The notes beneath the pieces were generated by a model that saw only the letters and a program-made list of their open reading frames with translations, did not search any database and was not told the DNA's origin. 36,199 nucleotides of DNA from CALCNS01 sp964425745. Lineage in GTDB: Bacteria > Bacillota > JAAYKD01. Every line of letters begins with the position of its first letter. The first letter of the stretch is position 1. Below, one piece after another: positions 1 through 8,118 of this stretch. The DNA lies in NCBI GenBank assembly GCA_964425745.1, contig CAYRNW010000026.1, positions 1-36,199 on the forward strand, read 5' to 3'. The position numbers and the translations under genes were made by a program.

Positions 1-4
1 AAGA

Positions 5-40
5 AGAACGCTGCTTCTCCGTTTTGAGACACAGCGTTCT
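5..40. terminator. Hairpin at left edge
   Basis: A 9-bp perfect stem, AGAACGCTG (5-13) with CAGCGTTCT (32-40), lies downstream of the minus-strand ABC-F gene. Its far side runs off the window, so a T-run on the minus strand cannot be judged. It may terminate the ABC-F gene. Confidence 0.4.
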
Positions 41-52
41 TTGACAGTCTGA

Positions 53-75
53 GCCCTCCACTACGGAGGGCTTTT
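53..75 (+). terminator. Rho-independent terminator
   Basis: Stem GCCCTCC (53-59) and GGAGGGC (65-71) is followed by TTTT. It is oriented to end plus-strand transcription entering from outside the window. It may also help separate that gene from the minus-strand ABC-F gene. Confidence 0.55.
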
Positions 76-89
76 ACTATTGGGGATTC

Positions 90-1676
90 TTAATTTTTCA
101 ATTCCAGATACTCATCATAGGTCATTCGTTTGTCGATAATCCCTTCAGGGGTGATTTCGATAATCCGGTTAGCAATGGTCTGCACGAATTCGTGGTCATG
201 CGAGGCGAAGATTACAGTGCCGGTGAAGTTGATCAGACCATCGTTGAGCGAGGTAATCGATTCCAAATCCAAATGGTTGGTCGGTTCATCTAAGAGGAGT
301 ACATTGGCGTTGTTGAGCATCATTTTGCAGAGCATACACCGCACTTTTTCGCCTCCGGAGAGCACCTGGGCTTCTTTTTGAGATTCTTCACCAGAGAAGA
401 GCATTCTTCCCAAGTATCCCCGGATGAAGCTTTCGGCTTTTTCAGTGGAATATTGGCGTAACCAGTCGACTAGGTTGAGTTCAACGTTGTTGAAATACTC
501 GGAATTATCTTTGGGGAAGTAGGCCTGGGAGGTGGTCACACCCCATTTGAATTCGCCTGAATCGGATTCGAGTTCGTTCATCAAGATTTTGAACAGGGTG
601 GTCTTGGCTTGTTCATTGGAACCAACCAGGGCAATTTTATCGCCTTTGTCGAGTTTGAAGCTGATGTTGTTGAGAAGCAAACTACCGTCCACGGTCTTGC
701 TGAGGCTATCCACTGTAAGCAATTCGTTGCCGGCTTCGCGCTCGGGTTTGAAGCCCACATAAGGGTATTTTCGGGAGGAGGGCTTGATGTCTTCAATGGT
801 CAACTTCTCCAATTGCTTTTTGCGCGAGGTGGCTTGCTTGCTCTTGGAGGCATTGGCGCTGAAACGGTCGATAAATTCCTGGAGGGCTTCACGCTTTTCT
901 TCGGCCTTTTTGTTTTGATCACGTTGCATTTGCAGGGCTAATTGGCTGGAATGATACCAGAAATCATAGTTTCCGGCAAAGAGTTTGATTTCGCCAAAAT
1001 CGACATCGGCGGTGTGGGTGCAGACTTTATTTAAGAAATGGCGGTCATGCGAGACCACAATGATGGTGTTTTCAAAGTTTAATAAGAAGTTCTCTAACCA
1101 TGCGCGGGCTTTGAGGTCTAAATGGTTGGTCGGTTCGTCGAGTAATAAAATATGCGGTTGACCAAATAAGGCCTGGGCCAATAAGACCTTGACCTTCTCG
1201 TCGCCGTTGAGTTCTTTCATGAGTTTGGTGTGGAGGGGTTCTGTGAGCCCAAGACCGCTTAAGAGGGTGGCCGCTTCGGCTTCGGCTTCCCAACCGTTGA
1301 GTTCGCCAAATTCAGATTCTAAATCGGCTGCCTTGAGGCCATCTTCATCGGTAAATTCCTCTTTGGCGTAGAGCGCATCTTTTTCTTTCATGATCTGGTA
1401 AAGTCGGGCGTGGCCCATGATCACGGTTTCTAAGACAGGGTATTCATCGAATTCAAAATGATCTTGCTTTAAGACGGCAAGCCGCTCGCCCGGGGTGATG
1501 ATGACTTCGCCGCTGGTCGGTTCCATTTCACCGGAGAGGATTTTTAAGAAGGTCGATTTACCGGCCCCGTTTGCGCCAATGAGGCCATAACAGTTGCCGG
1601 GAGAGAATTTTATGTTGACGTCTTCGAATAATTTGCGACCGCCATATCGTAAGCCAATGTTACTTGTTAAAATCAC
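90..1676 (-). CDS. ABC-F family ATPase (YbiT/YkpA group)
   Basis: This is a soluble tandem-ATPase protein of the ABC-F family, whose members act on ribosomes rather than membranes. It has 528 residues and no membrane segments. The first nucleotide-binding domain has Walker A GANGAGKST, the degenerate signature LNGDE and Walker B LLLDEPTNHLDL. A charged linker rich in Lys and Glu follows, then a second domain with the atypical Walker A GSNEQAKTT, the normal signature LSGGE and LLLDEPTNHLDLES. The LNGDE signature and the length match the YbiT/YkpA subgroup. I chose the GTG start at 1676 because AAAGGTGG lies seven bases upstream and the ABC homology begins at once. The open frame extends 39 codons further upstream, but that stretch overlaps the promoter and has no ribosome site. 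Subfamily assignment is from memory of motifs. A role in antibiotic resistance is not implied. Confidence 0.93.
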   Translation of the reverse strand: MILTSNIGLRYGGRKLFEDVNIKFSPGNCYGLIGANGAGKSTFLKILSGEMEPTSGEVIITPGERLAVLKQDHFEFDEYPVLETVIMGHARLYQIMKEKDALYAKEEFTDEDGLKAADLESEFGELNGWEAEAEAATLLSGLGLTEPLHTKLMKELNGDEKVKVLLAQALFGQPHILLLDEPTNHLDLKARAWLENFLLNFENTIIVVSHDRHFLNKVCTHTADVDFGEIKLFAGNYDFWYHSSQLALQMQRDQNKKAEEKREALQEFIDRFSANASKSKQATSRKKQLEKLTIEDIKPSSRKYPYVGFKPEREAGNELLTVDSLSKTVDGSLLLNNISFKLDKGDKIALVGSNEQAKTTLFKILMNELESDSGEFKWGVTTSQAYFPKDNSEYFNNVELNLVDWLRQYSTEKAESFIRGYLGRMLFSGEESQKEAQVLSGGEKVRCMLCKMMLNNANVLLLDEPTNHLDLESITSLNDGLINFTGTVIFASHDHEFVQTIANRIIEITPEGIIDKRMTYDEYLELKN

Positions 1677-1725
1677 GGGTTGATCCACCTTTGGTTTATA
1701 TTTTCTGGTTACACAGCAATTTAAC

Positions 1726-1754
1726 AGTATATCATAGTTTAATGGAGAAAGCAA
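1726..1754 (-). promoter_or_regulatory. Promoter of ABC-F gene
   Basis: Reading on the minus strand, TTGCTT (1749-1754) is separated by 17 bp from TATACT (1726-1731). The start codon is about 40 bases downstream of the predicted transcription start. Confidence 0.6.
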
Positions 1755-1772
1755 ATTATGGAAAGCAGGCAA

Positions 1773-1817
1773 GTTGTGAAACAAAACCCTCATTGAATAT
1801 TGATAAGTGTTTCACAA
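1773..1817. promoter_or_regulatory. Inverted-repeat operator, copy A
   Basis: TTGTGAAACA (1774-1783) and its exact reverse complement TGTTTCACAA (1808-1817) are separated by 24 bp. The same arms recur upstream of fic at 7044-7088. A possible -35 (TTGATA, 1800-1805) sits as in copy B, but the matching -10 (near 1823-1829) is poor. It lies between the divergent ABC-F gene and the accessory block, so it could mark the block boundary or act as an operator. Confidence 0.6.
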
Positions 1818-1819
1818 TT

Positions 1820-2101
1820 GTGGGATTCTGCACGAGGATTATAGGAATTTTATCACCGAAGAGCGAAGTAGAAGTGAAACAACGGGCGGACAAGATTTTC
1901 TTAAAAGAGCAGATCCAAAAGGCGAAAGACCCAGCGAAGACGATGCAAAATTTTCGCGCATGTTTAGCGAGCATCAACAGCAAAGAAGAGTATGAGAGAT
2001 ATCTTCACAGCGGCTTTTTTACCCTGATTCGTGAAGATGCTGATCGGGATACGCGTCAGGAAGTATTGGAGAAGTTGGCTGAGCATTTCGGCTTAATGTG
2101 A
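1820..2101 (+). CDS. Small hypothetical protein, possible remnant
   Basis: I do not recognise this frame. From a GTG at 1820 it would give 93 residues. The last 75 or so look genuinely coding: charged, predicted mostly helical, with the segments EVEVKQRADKIFLKEQIQK and RQEVLEKLAEHFGLM before the stop. No ribosome site precedes the GTG, and the first 15 residues look unlike protein, so it may be the 3' part of a decayed gene or may start further in. It sits directly after inverted-repeat copy A and 94 bases before the exonuclease-helicase gene. A function in that block, for example as a small regulator, would be guesswork. Confidence 0.35.
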   Translation: MGFCTRIIGILSPKSEVEVKQRADKIFLKEQIQKAKDPAKTMQNFRACLASINSKEEYERYLHSGFFTLIREDADRDTRQEVLEKLAEHFGLM

Positions 2102-2195
2102 GGGAGATCTATACCCGTGAGTTGAGGTACACCTGTTTCTGATGGTGGATGCAGTTTTCTATTCAACCCCATTGATTGGCTCAAGGAGGTCGCAT

Positions 2196-5100
2196 ATGGA
2201 GAAAAAGATCGTTTTTTTCGACACAGAAATCGGTGTAGAAGATAAAAAGATATATGATATCGGAGCGGTACGCTGTGATAAAGGAATACTGCATACGGCA
2301 TCCGTATCGGATTTTTGCGCCTTTGTAGCAGATGCTGACTTTCTATGCGGCCATAATGTGGTACATCATGATATGAAATACCTCGCACCTTTTGTGACCG
2401 GAAGAGTGCCGAAGAGAATCATCGATACCCTATATTTGTCTCCTTTGCTGTTTCCAAAAAGACCTTACCACAGGCTCTTGAAGGATGACAAGCTTCAAGT
2501 AGAAGAACTGAACAACCCTGTAAATGACAGTCAGAAAGCCAGGGACTTATTCTTTGATGAAGTGAATGCATTTTGGCAGCTTTCCCTTGAACAGAGAAAG
2601 ATTTTTTACGGATTATTATATAACACTGAAGAGTTCCAAGGGTTCTTTGATTATTTGGAATTTAAACCATGCATTAATACATTAACAGAAATGATACAAG
2701 ATGAATATAAGGGAAGAATTTGCGCCAATGCAGATCTTGATATTCTTGTAAAGTATTACCCCAAAGAGCTTGCGTATGCGCTCGCGCTGATTGGATGCGA
2801 GGATTATCGCTCCACCACACCTCCTTGGTTGCTCAATAATTTCCCCAAAATTGAAAATGTAATCCTGTTCTTGTGTAACACACCTTGTGCCATTGGCTGT
2901 GATTATTGCAGAAATAAACTGGATGTGCATAAAGGGCTTAAGAGAATATTCGGATTTGAGAACTTCCGTACCTACAATGGAGAACCACTTCAGGAAATGG
3001 CGACAAAAGCTGCTGTGGAAGGGAAATCCTTGCTTGCCGTTTTTCCGACCGGCGGCGGAAAATCCATTACATTCCAGCTTCCTGCTCTCATGGCAGGTAG
3101 AGCGACACACGGGTTGACCGTCGTAATTTCTCCTCTGCAGTCTTTGATGAAGGATCAGGTGGATAACTTAGCAGAAAAAGGAATTGAGGATGCCGTAACA
3201 GTGAATGGTATGCTCAACCCTATTGAGCGTGCGGATGCTCTTGAGCGTGTTGCGAGCGGTAAGGCATCCATTTTATATATTTCGCCTGAGCAATTGCGTT
3301 CAAGAACCATCGAACGCCTTTTGATGTCTCGTACTATTGTGAGATTTGTTATTGACGAGGCACATTGCTTTTCTGCGTGGGGACAAGATTTCAGAGTGGA
3401 TTATCTTTATATTGGGGATTTCATTCGTATGCTTCAGAAAGAGAAGAAAACGGATAAAAGGCCCATTCCTGTATCGTGCTTTACGGCAACGGCAAAGCAG
3501 AAGGTGATAACAGATATATGCGATTACTTTAAGAAAAAGCTTGATTTGGATCTTGAAATTTTCGCATCGAATGCAACGAGAGAGAACCTGCATTATACGG
3601 TTTTGCACAAAGAAACCGACGAAGAGAAATACAATGCACTTCGCGCTTTAATTGCACAAAAGAATTGTCCGACTATTGTCTATGTATCAAGAACCAGGCG
3701 CACGTTTGAGCTGTCAAAAAAACTAACGAGCGATGGATTTAAAGCCCTTCCGTATAACGGTAAGATGGAATCCAATGACAAAATCGCCAATCAGGAAGCC
3801 TTCATGAATAATGGGGTGTCCATCATTGTAGCGACCTCTGCTTTTGGTATGGGGGTTGACAAGAGCGATGTGAAGCTCGTTGTGCATTACGACATTTCTG
3901 ATTCTCTTGAAAATTACGTACAGGAAGCGGGTAGAGCCGGAAGAGATCCCTCTTTGCAAGCAGATTGCTATGTATTATTTAGTGATAAGGATTTGGACAA
4001 GCATTTCATTCTTCTCAATCAGACTAAGCTTAGTATAAGTGAGATTCAGCAGGTTTGGAAAGCAGTGAAAGATTTGACAAGGATAAGACCGAACATTTGC
4101 TGTTCACCTCTGGAAATCGCACGTCAAGCAGGGTGGAATGACTCTGCAGGCCCAGACATGGAAACACGTGTCAAAACAGCATTATCGGCTCTTGAAACGG
4201 CAGGATATATCGTACGCGGAAGAAATGTGCCGAAGGTCTATGCAACGAGTATTCGAGCCAAAAATATGACCGAGGCCTCTCATCGGATACGCAGTTCTGA
4301 TTTTTTTACGGAAGAACAGAAAGACACTGCACTACGAATTGTTAAATCTTTGATTTCAAGCCGCAGTATTGCAAAGGCAGGCAACGACGATGCTGAATCT
4401 CGTGTGGACTACCTTGCAGATATTCTTGGTTTAGAAAAAGAGTCTGTCATTGAGTCTGTTAATCTTATGCGTCAGGAAGGGTTACTAGAGGATCATAGCG
4501 ATATGTCTGCATATATCTATGATTCTGATAGCCAGAACAAATCAACAATGGTTCTGGATGGCTTTCTAAAGCTTGAAAGATTTATTCTCTCAAAAATCAC
4601 GGATGAAGGTGCATCCTTTGGATTAAAAGAACTCAACGAGGAAGCGCAGAACAAGGGAATTACAACCTCAAGCATTAAGAATATTAGAACACTTCTGCAC
4701 TACCTGACAATCAAAAATTATATAACGAAAGAGGAGAACAGAGCAAATTTTTCTGTAAATCTGGTGCCTTCGCTGGACTTGAAGCGATTAATGAACAAGT
4801 TTGAGAGAAGAATTGATATCTGCCGGTTTATTCTTGAAGAATTGTATGCAAAAGTCACCCCGATTGACGAAACAAATGGGGAGAAGAAACCAGTGGAGTT
4901 TTCGCTGGTGGGATTACACAAAGCGTACCAATCTGTTCTGAGAATTGAATTGAGTTCTGTGCCTACTACTCTTTCTGATGTCGAAGATGCACTACTATAT
5001 CTTTCTAAGATTGGTGCTCTAAAGCTTGAGGGCGGATTTCTTGTGCTTTACAATGGCATGGAGATTAAGCGCATTGTTAAGGATAATCGGTTGAGGTATA

Positions 5101-7016
5101 AGGCGGACGATTACCGGCTGCTTGACGAGTTCTATAAGCAAAAGATTCAGCAAATCCATATTGTTGGTGAATATGCAAACCTTATGGTTCGTAACTATAA
5201 CGAAGCTTTGCAGTTCGTTCAGGATTACTTCAATATGGACTTCAAGAAGTTCATTGCAACCTACTTCAAGGGTGAGCGAGCAAAAGAAATTGATCGTAAC
5301 ATCACGCCCGAAAAATATCATCAATTGTTCGGGGAGCTATCCGACAAGCAAGCCGAGATTATCAATGATGCCTATTCGAAATATATCGTTGTTGCAGCAG
5401 GTCCTGGAAGCGGCAAGACAAGAGTGCTTGTTCATAAACTTGCATCCTTGTTGCTTTTGGAGGATGTGAAACACGAGCAACTTCTAATGGTGACCTTTTC
5501 CCGTGCAGCGGCGACGGAGTTCAAAAAACGCTTGGTAGAATTGATTGGTAACGCGGCCAATTTTGTGGAGATTAAAACCTTCCACTCCTACTGTTTTGAT
5601 CTTCTTGGCAGAGTTGGAACCATTGAGGCATCGAGGAATGTTGTGAAGGATGCTGCCGAGATGATACGTAATGGCGAAGTAGAGCAGGGGAAAATTACAA
5701 AAAGTGTGTTGGTGATAGACGAAGCACAAGATATGGACGAGCACGAGTTCGAGCTTGTGCGTGCACTTATGACCACAAATGACGGTATGAGAGTGATAGC
5801 GGTCGGTGACGATGATCAGAATATTTACGAATTCCGCGGTTCTAATTCCGCGTATCTTAAAGCTTTGATTGAGAACTACGGTGCAGTTAAATATGAGATG
5901 ACTGAGAATTACAGAAGCAAGAAAAACATAATCTCGTTAGTGAACGCTTTTGCAGAATCGATTAGCCAAAGAATGAAGTCGGTGCCGGTTGAAGCGGTAA
6001 CCGACGAAGATGGGTTGGTTGAAATTACACATCATTCCTGCGCAGCGATGGAAGAGGCCGTTGTGAACAATCTGCTGTCAACCTATAAGAGTGGTAAGGT
6101 GTGCGTTCTCACGAATACCAACGATGAGGCACAACGCATTCTTGGGCTTTTGTTGAAACTGGGCAAGAGAGCAAAGCTGATTCAGTCCCTTGACGGATTC
6201 AGGCTTTACAATCTTCTCGAGATCCGTGTGTTCCTTAAAGCGATAGACCGCAACTTGAATTCTCCCGTAATCTCAAACGAAATCTGGCAGTTTGCCAAAA
6301 AAGAGTTACTTAGCAATTATCGGGGCAGTTCATGTATTGATAATGTCAAACGATTAATTTCGGATTTTGAAGTGACTCATTCCGTGAAGTACCGCTCGGA
6401 CTTTGAGGAGTTTGTATATGAGTCGAAATTTGAGGACTTCTACGATGAGCAGGATCAGGAGGTTATCTTTATCTCCACAATCCATAAATCGAAAGGCCGT
6501 GAGTTTGAAAATGTCTATATGATGCTCAAGAATTCGGCGGGCACTACCGATGCGGAACGCAGAGCATTGTATGTCGGCATGACGCGAGCAAAGAGCAATC
6601 TCTATATTCATACGAACACCACGTTGTTTGATCAATATCGTATGGAGGGTGTTGAGCATTTATATGACAGTGCTAGCTATGGAGAACCGACAGAGATCGT
6701 ACTGCAAACGACGCATAAGGATGTAGCACTTGGTTTCTTCAAATACAAAAAGGATGTAATTTTCAAACTTCGTAGTGGTACAAAGCTCGGAGTTGATGAC
6801 GTGTATCTTACGGCAGAAGTCAATGGACGAGATGTGCGCGTTGCCAAACTTTCAAAAGCGTTTGTAGAAACACTTGAAAAGCTGAAAGAAAAAGGGTATG
6901 CACCCAATTATGCTGTGATTCGGTTTATCGTTGCATGGAAAGGGGAAAAAGACATTGAGGAAACCCCGATTCTTCTTTTGGAAATCTATTTAGAAAAATG
7001 CAACAGCGACGAATGA
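2196..7016 (+). CDS. Exonuclease-RecQ-UvrD fusion helicase
   Basis: A 1606-residue three-enzyme fusion. Residues 1-120 resemble DEDD 3'-5' exonucleases: D9-T-E11 (ExoI), H53-N...D59 (ExoII), and H92 with D111 (ExoIII-like). A Cys cluster C227-x3-C231-x3-C235-x2-C238 may bind zinc. A complete RecQ-type SF2 helicase follows, with Walker A TGGGKS (285-290), D387-EAH and QEAGRAGRD (576-584), then a winged-helix-like region. From about residue 1050 comes an SF1A UvrD/Rep-like helicase: AGPGSGKT (1068-1075), DEAQD (1175-1179), GDDDQ (1204-1208), the TIHKSKG motif (1428-1434) and TRAK (1463-1466), ending in a small beta-rich tail. ATG 2196 was chosen for the perfect AAGGAGG at 2183-2189. DNA processing in repair or defence against foreign DNA is inferred from the domains. 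The gene is AT-richer than its flanks, suggesting transfer, and no clear promoter was found just upstream. Confidence 0.92.
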   Translation: MEKKIVFFDTEIGVEDKKIYDIGAVRCDKGILHTASVSDFCAFVADADFLCGHNVVHHDMKYLAPFVTGRVPKRIIDTLYLSPLLFPKRPYHRLLKDDKLQVEELNNPVNDSQKARDLFFDEVNAFWQLSLEQRKIFYGLLYNTEEFQGFFDYLEFKPCINTLTEMIQDEYKGRICANADLDILVKYYPKELAYALALIGCEDYRSTTPPWLLNNFPKIENVILFLCNTPCAIGCDYCRNKLDVHKGLKRIFGFENFRTYNGEPLQEMATKAAVEGKSLLAVFPTGGGKSITFQLPALMAGRATHGLTVVISPLQSLMKDQVDNLAEKGIEDAVTVNGMLNPIERADALERVASGKASILYISPEQLRSRTIERLLMSRTIVRFVIDEAHCFSAWGQDFRVDYLYIGDFIRMLQKEKKTDKRPIPVSCFTATAKQKVITDICDYFKKKLDLDLEIFASNATRENLHYTVLHKETDEEKYNALRALIAQKNCPTIVYVSRTRRTFELSKKLTSDGFKALPYNGKMESNDKIANQEAFMNNGVSIIVATSAFGMGVDKSDVKLVVHYDISDSLENYVQEAGRAGRDPSLQADCYVLFSDKDLDKHFILLNQTKLSISEIQQVWKAVKDLTRIRPNICCSPLEIARQAGWNDSAGPDMETRVKTALSALETAGYIVRGRNVPKVYATSIRAKNMTEASHRIRSSDFFTEEQKDTALRIVKSLISSRSIAKAGNDDAESRVDYLADILGLEKESVIESVNLMRQEGLLEDHSDMSAYIYDSDSQNKSTMVLDGFLKLERFILSKITDEGASFGLKELNEEAQNKGITTSSIKNIRTLLHYLTIKNYITKEENRANFSVNLVPSLDLKRLMNKFERRIDICRFILEELYAKVTPIDETNGEKKPVEFSLVGLHKAYQSVLRIELSSVPTTLSDVEDALLYLSKIGALKLEGGFLVLYNGMEIKRIVKDNRLRYKADDYRLLDEFYKQKIQQIHIVGEYANLMVRNYNEALQFVQDYFNMDFKKFIATYFKGERAKEIDRNITPEKYHQLFGELSDKQAEIINDAYSKYIVVAAGPGSGKTRVLVHKLASLLLLEDVKHEQLLMVTFSRAAATEFKKRLVELIGNAANFVEIKTFHSYCFDLLGRVGTIEASRNVVKDAAEMIRNGEVEQGKITKSVLVIDEAQDMDEHEFELVRALMTTNDGMRVIAVGDDDQNIYEFRGSNSAYLKALIENYGAVKYEMTENYRSKKNIISLVNAFAESISQRMKSVPVEAVTDEDGLVEITHHSCAAMEEAVVNNLLSTYKSGKVCVLTNTNDEAQRILGLLLKLGKRAKLIQSLDGFRLYNLLEIRVFLKAIDRNLNSPVISNEIWQFAKKELLSNYRGSSCIDNVKRLISDFEVTHSVKYRSDFEEFVYESKFEDFYDEQDQEVIFISTIHKSKGREFENVYMMLKNSAGTTDAERRALYVGMTRAKSNLYIHTNTTLFDQYRMEGVEHLYDSASYGEPTEIVLQTTHKDVALGFFKYKKDVIFKLRSGTKLGVDDVYLTAEVNGRDVRVAKLSKAFVETLEKLKEKGYAPNYAVIRFIVAWKGEKDIEETPILLLEIYLEKCNSDE

Positions 7017-7043
7017 ATAAGCATTTCTATTATTTTGAAGCCG

Positions 7044-7099
7044 GTTGTGAAACAAAATCGCACAATAACCTTGTAAATGTTTCACAACTGTGATAGAAT
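7044..7099 (+). promoter_or_regulatory. fic promoter with inverted-repeat operator, copy B
   Basis: GTTGTGAAACA (7044-7054) and TGTTTCACAAC (7078-7088) form a perfect 11-bp inverted repeat with a 23-bp spacer. The promoter TTGTAA (7071-7076), 17 bp, TAGAAT (7094-7099) overlaps it: the right arm fills the spacer between -35 and -10. A protein bound here would be expected to block transcription. The predicted start point falls at or next to the ATG at 7106. Confidence 0.65.
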
Positions 7100-7105
7100 A
7101 ACTGT

Positions 7106-8038
7106 ATGAACAATAACATCATGGATACGCTAGAATTAGTCAATCAAAAGAGAACGTTAGAGTTTCGTTTAAACAATCTTCTTTGGGGTTCTGTGGAAAT
7201 TCGAGAGGTAAAAGGAGGCCAATACATTTATCTCCACAAAAGGGTTGGTGGTTTGAGTCGTACGTTATATGTTGGAGAATATAGTGAAACCTTGTATAAC
7301 CAAATTCTTAAAAACAACATTGACTCGAAAGAACTCAAGAGAAGCATACGGAACATCGACGCTCAATTAAAGAAACTGGGGTTTCAAGAAACTGATTTAT
7401 CGGATAAGTTGAAAAGGAATATCGACTTTGCCAAGCGGCATATGGTTCATGCCATTTATCGTCAAGCGGTCTTGGAGGGTGTTGCGGTCACTTTTTTAGA
7501 TACCGAGACCATTATTGAGGGTGGAATCACGAGCAATATATCGGCGAATGACATTCAGAAAATCAACAACTTGAAGCATGCGTGGCAGCTGATTTTGGAT
7601 GAAGGCGTCGTCTTGTCTCCATCCGATTTTCATTTGCTTTGTTTAATCAACAAGTTGGTGGAAGAAGGATTTTATTACAATACCGGAATGTTGCGCAGCG
7701 TGCCGGTGTCGATTGGCGGAACGTCTTGGAAGCCAGAGCTCCCCATAGAGAGTATGGTGAAGGAGCAACTTGGCGAGATCCTGCGGTTCGAAGATGTTTA
7801 CAATCGAGCTGTTTGTGCTTTGTTGTACGTGACAAAGAAGCAGATTTTCATCGATGGCAATAAAAGAACGGCTGTAATTTTTGCCAACCATATCTTGATT
7901 TCACAAGGTGCGGGTATGATTATGATTCCCGAAGACGTGGTGCCAGAATACAAAAGGTTACTCATTCAGTATTATGAAACCGATCGAAGCGAAGATATTA
8001 AGAAATTTATATACGAACATTGCCTGATTAAAATTTAG
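7106..8038 (+). CDS. Fic-domain protein with degenerate catalytic motif
   Basis: A 310-residue Fic-fold protein. Fic enzymes usually transfer AMP or other phospho-groups to hydroxyls of target proteins, using HxFx(D/E)GNxRxxR. Here the motif reads QIFIDGNKRTAV (246-257): the catalytic His is Gln246 and the last Arg is Val257, while Phe, Asp, Gly, Asn and the first Arg remain. A segment TETIIEGG near residue 155 resembles the inhibitory (S/T)xxxE(G/N) helix, though the spacing is not exact. The N-terminal 100 residues hold a beta-rich patch followed by a long charged helix. No ribosome site precedes ATG 7106 and the predicted transcript starts there, so it may be leaderless; ATG 7121 is an alternative. 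It lies 89 bp after the exonuclease-helicase gene. It could be inactive for AMPylation, use other chemistry as Doc does, or act as a sensor. Confidence 0.85.
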   Translation: MNNNIMDTLELVNQKRTLEFRLNNLLWGSVEIREVKGGQYIYLHKRVGGLSRTLYVGEYSETLYNQILKNNIDSKELKRSIRNIDAQLKKLGFQETDLSDKLKRNIDFAKRHMVHAIYRQAVLEGVAVTFLDTETIIEGGITSNISANDIQKINNLKHAWQLILDEGVVLSPSDFHLLCLINKLVEEGFYYNTGMLRSVPVSIGGTSWKPELPIESMVKEQLGEILRFEDVYNRAVCALLYVTKKQIFIDGNKRTAVIFANHILISQGAGMIMIPEDVVPEYKRLLIQYYETDRSEDIKKFIYEHCLIKI

Positions 8039-8056
8039 TTGTTCTAAGGTATGAGA

Positions 8057-8089
8057 AATCGCCCTCCTTAATTGGAAGGCGGTTTTTTT
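8057..8089 (+). terminator. Terminator of fic
   Basis: An 11-bp stem with one mismatch (8057-8067 with 8074-8084) ends in a seven-T run. It is 19 bases past the fic stop codon. Confidence 0.8.
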
Positions 8090-8118
8090 ATGGTAGGGTT
8101 TCCTCTTATAGGGTTAAC

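Noticed and set aside
1664..1819. 52-codon N-terminal extension of the small ORF at 1820-2101
   Set aside because: It overlaps the ABC-F start and promoter and the inverted repeat, and does not look like protein.
7106..8038. fic as toxin of a classical fic/antitoxin or doc/phd pair
   Set aside because: No small antitoxin-like gene adjoins it in the usual position, and the catalytic His is missing, so toxin activity is doubtful.
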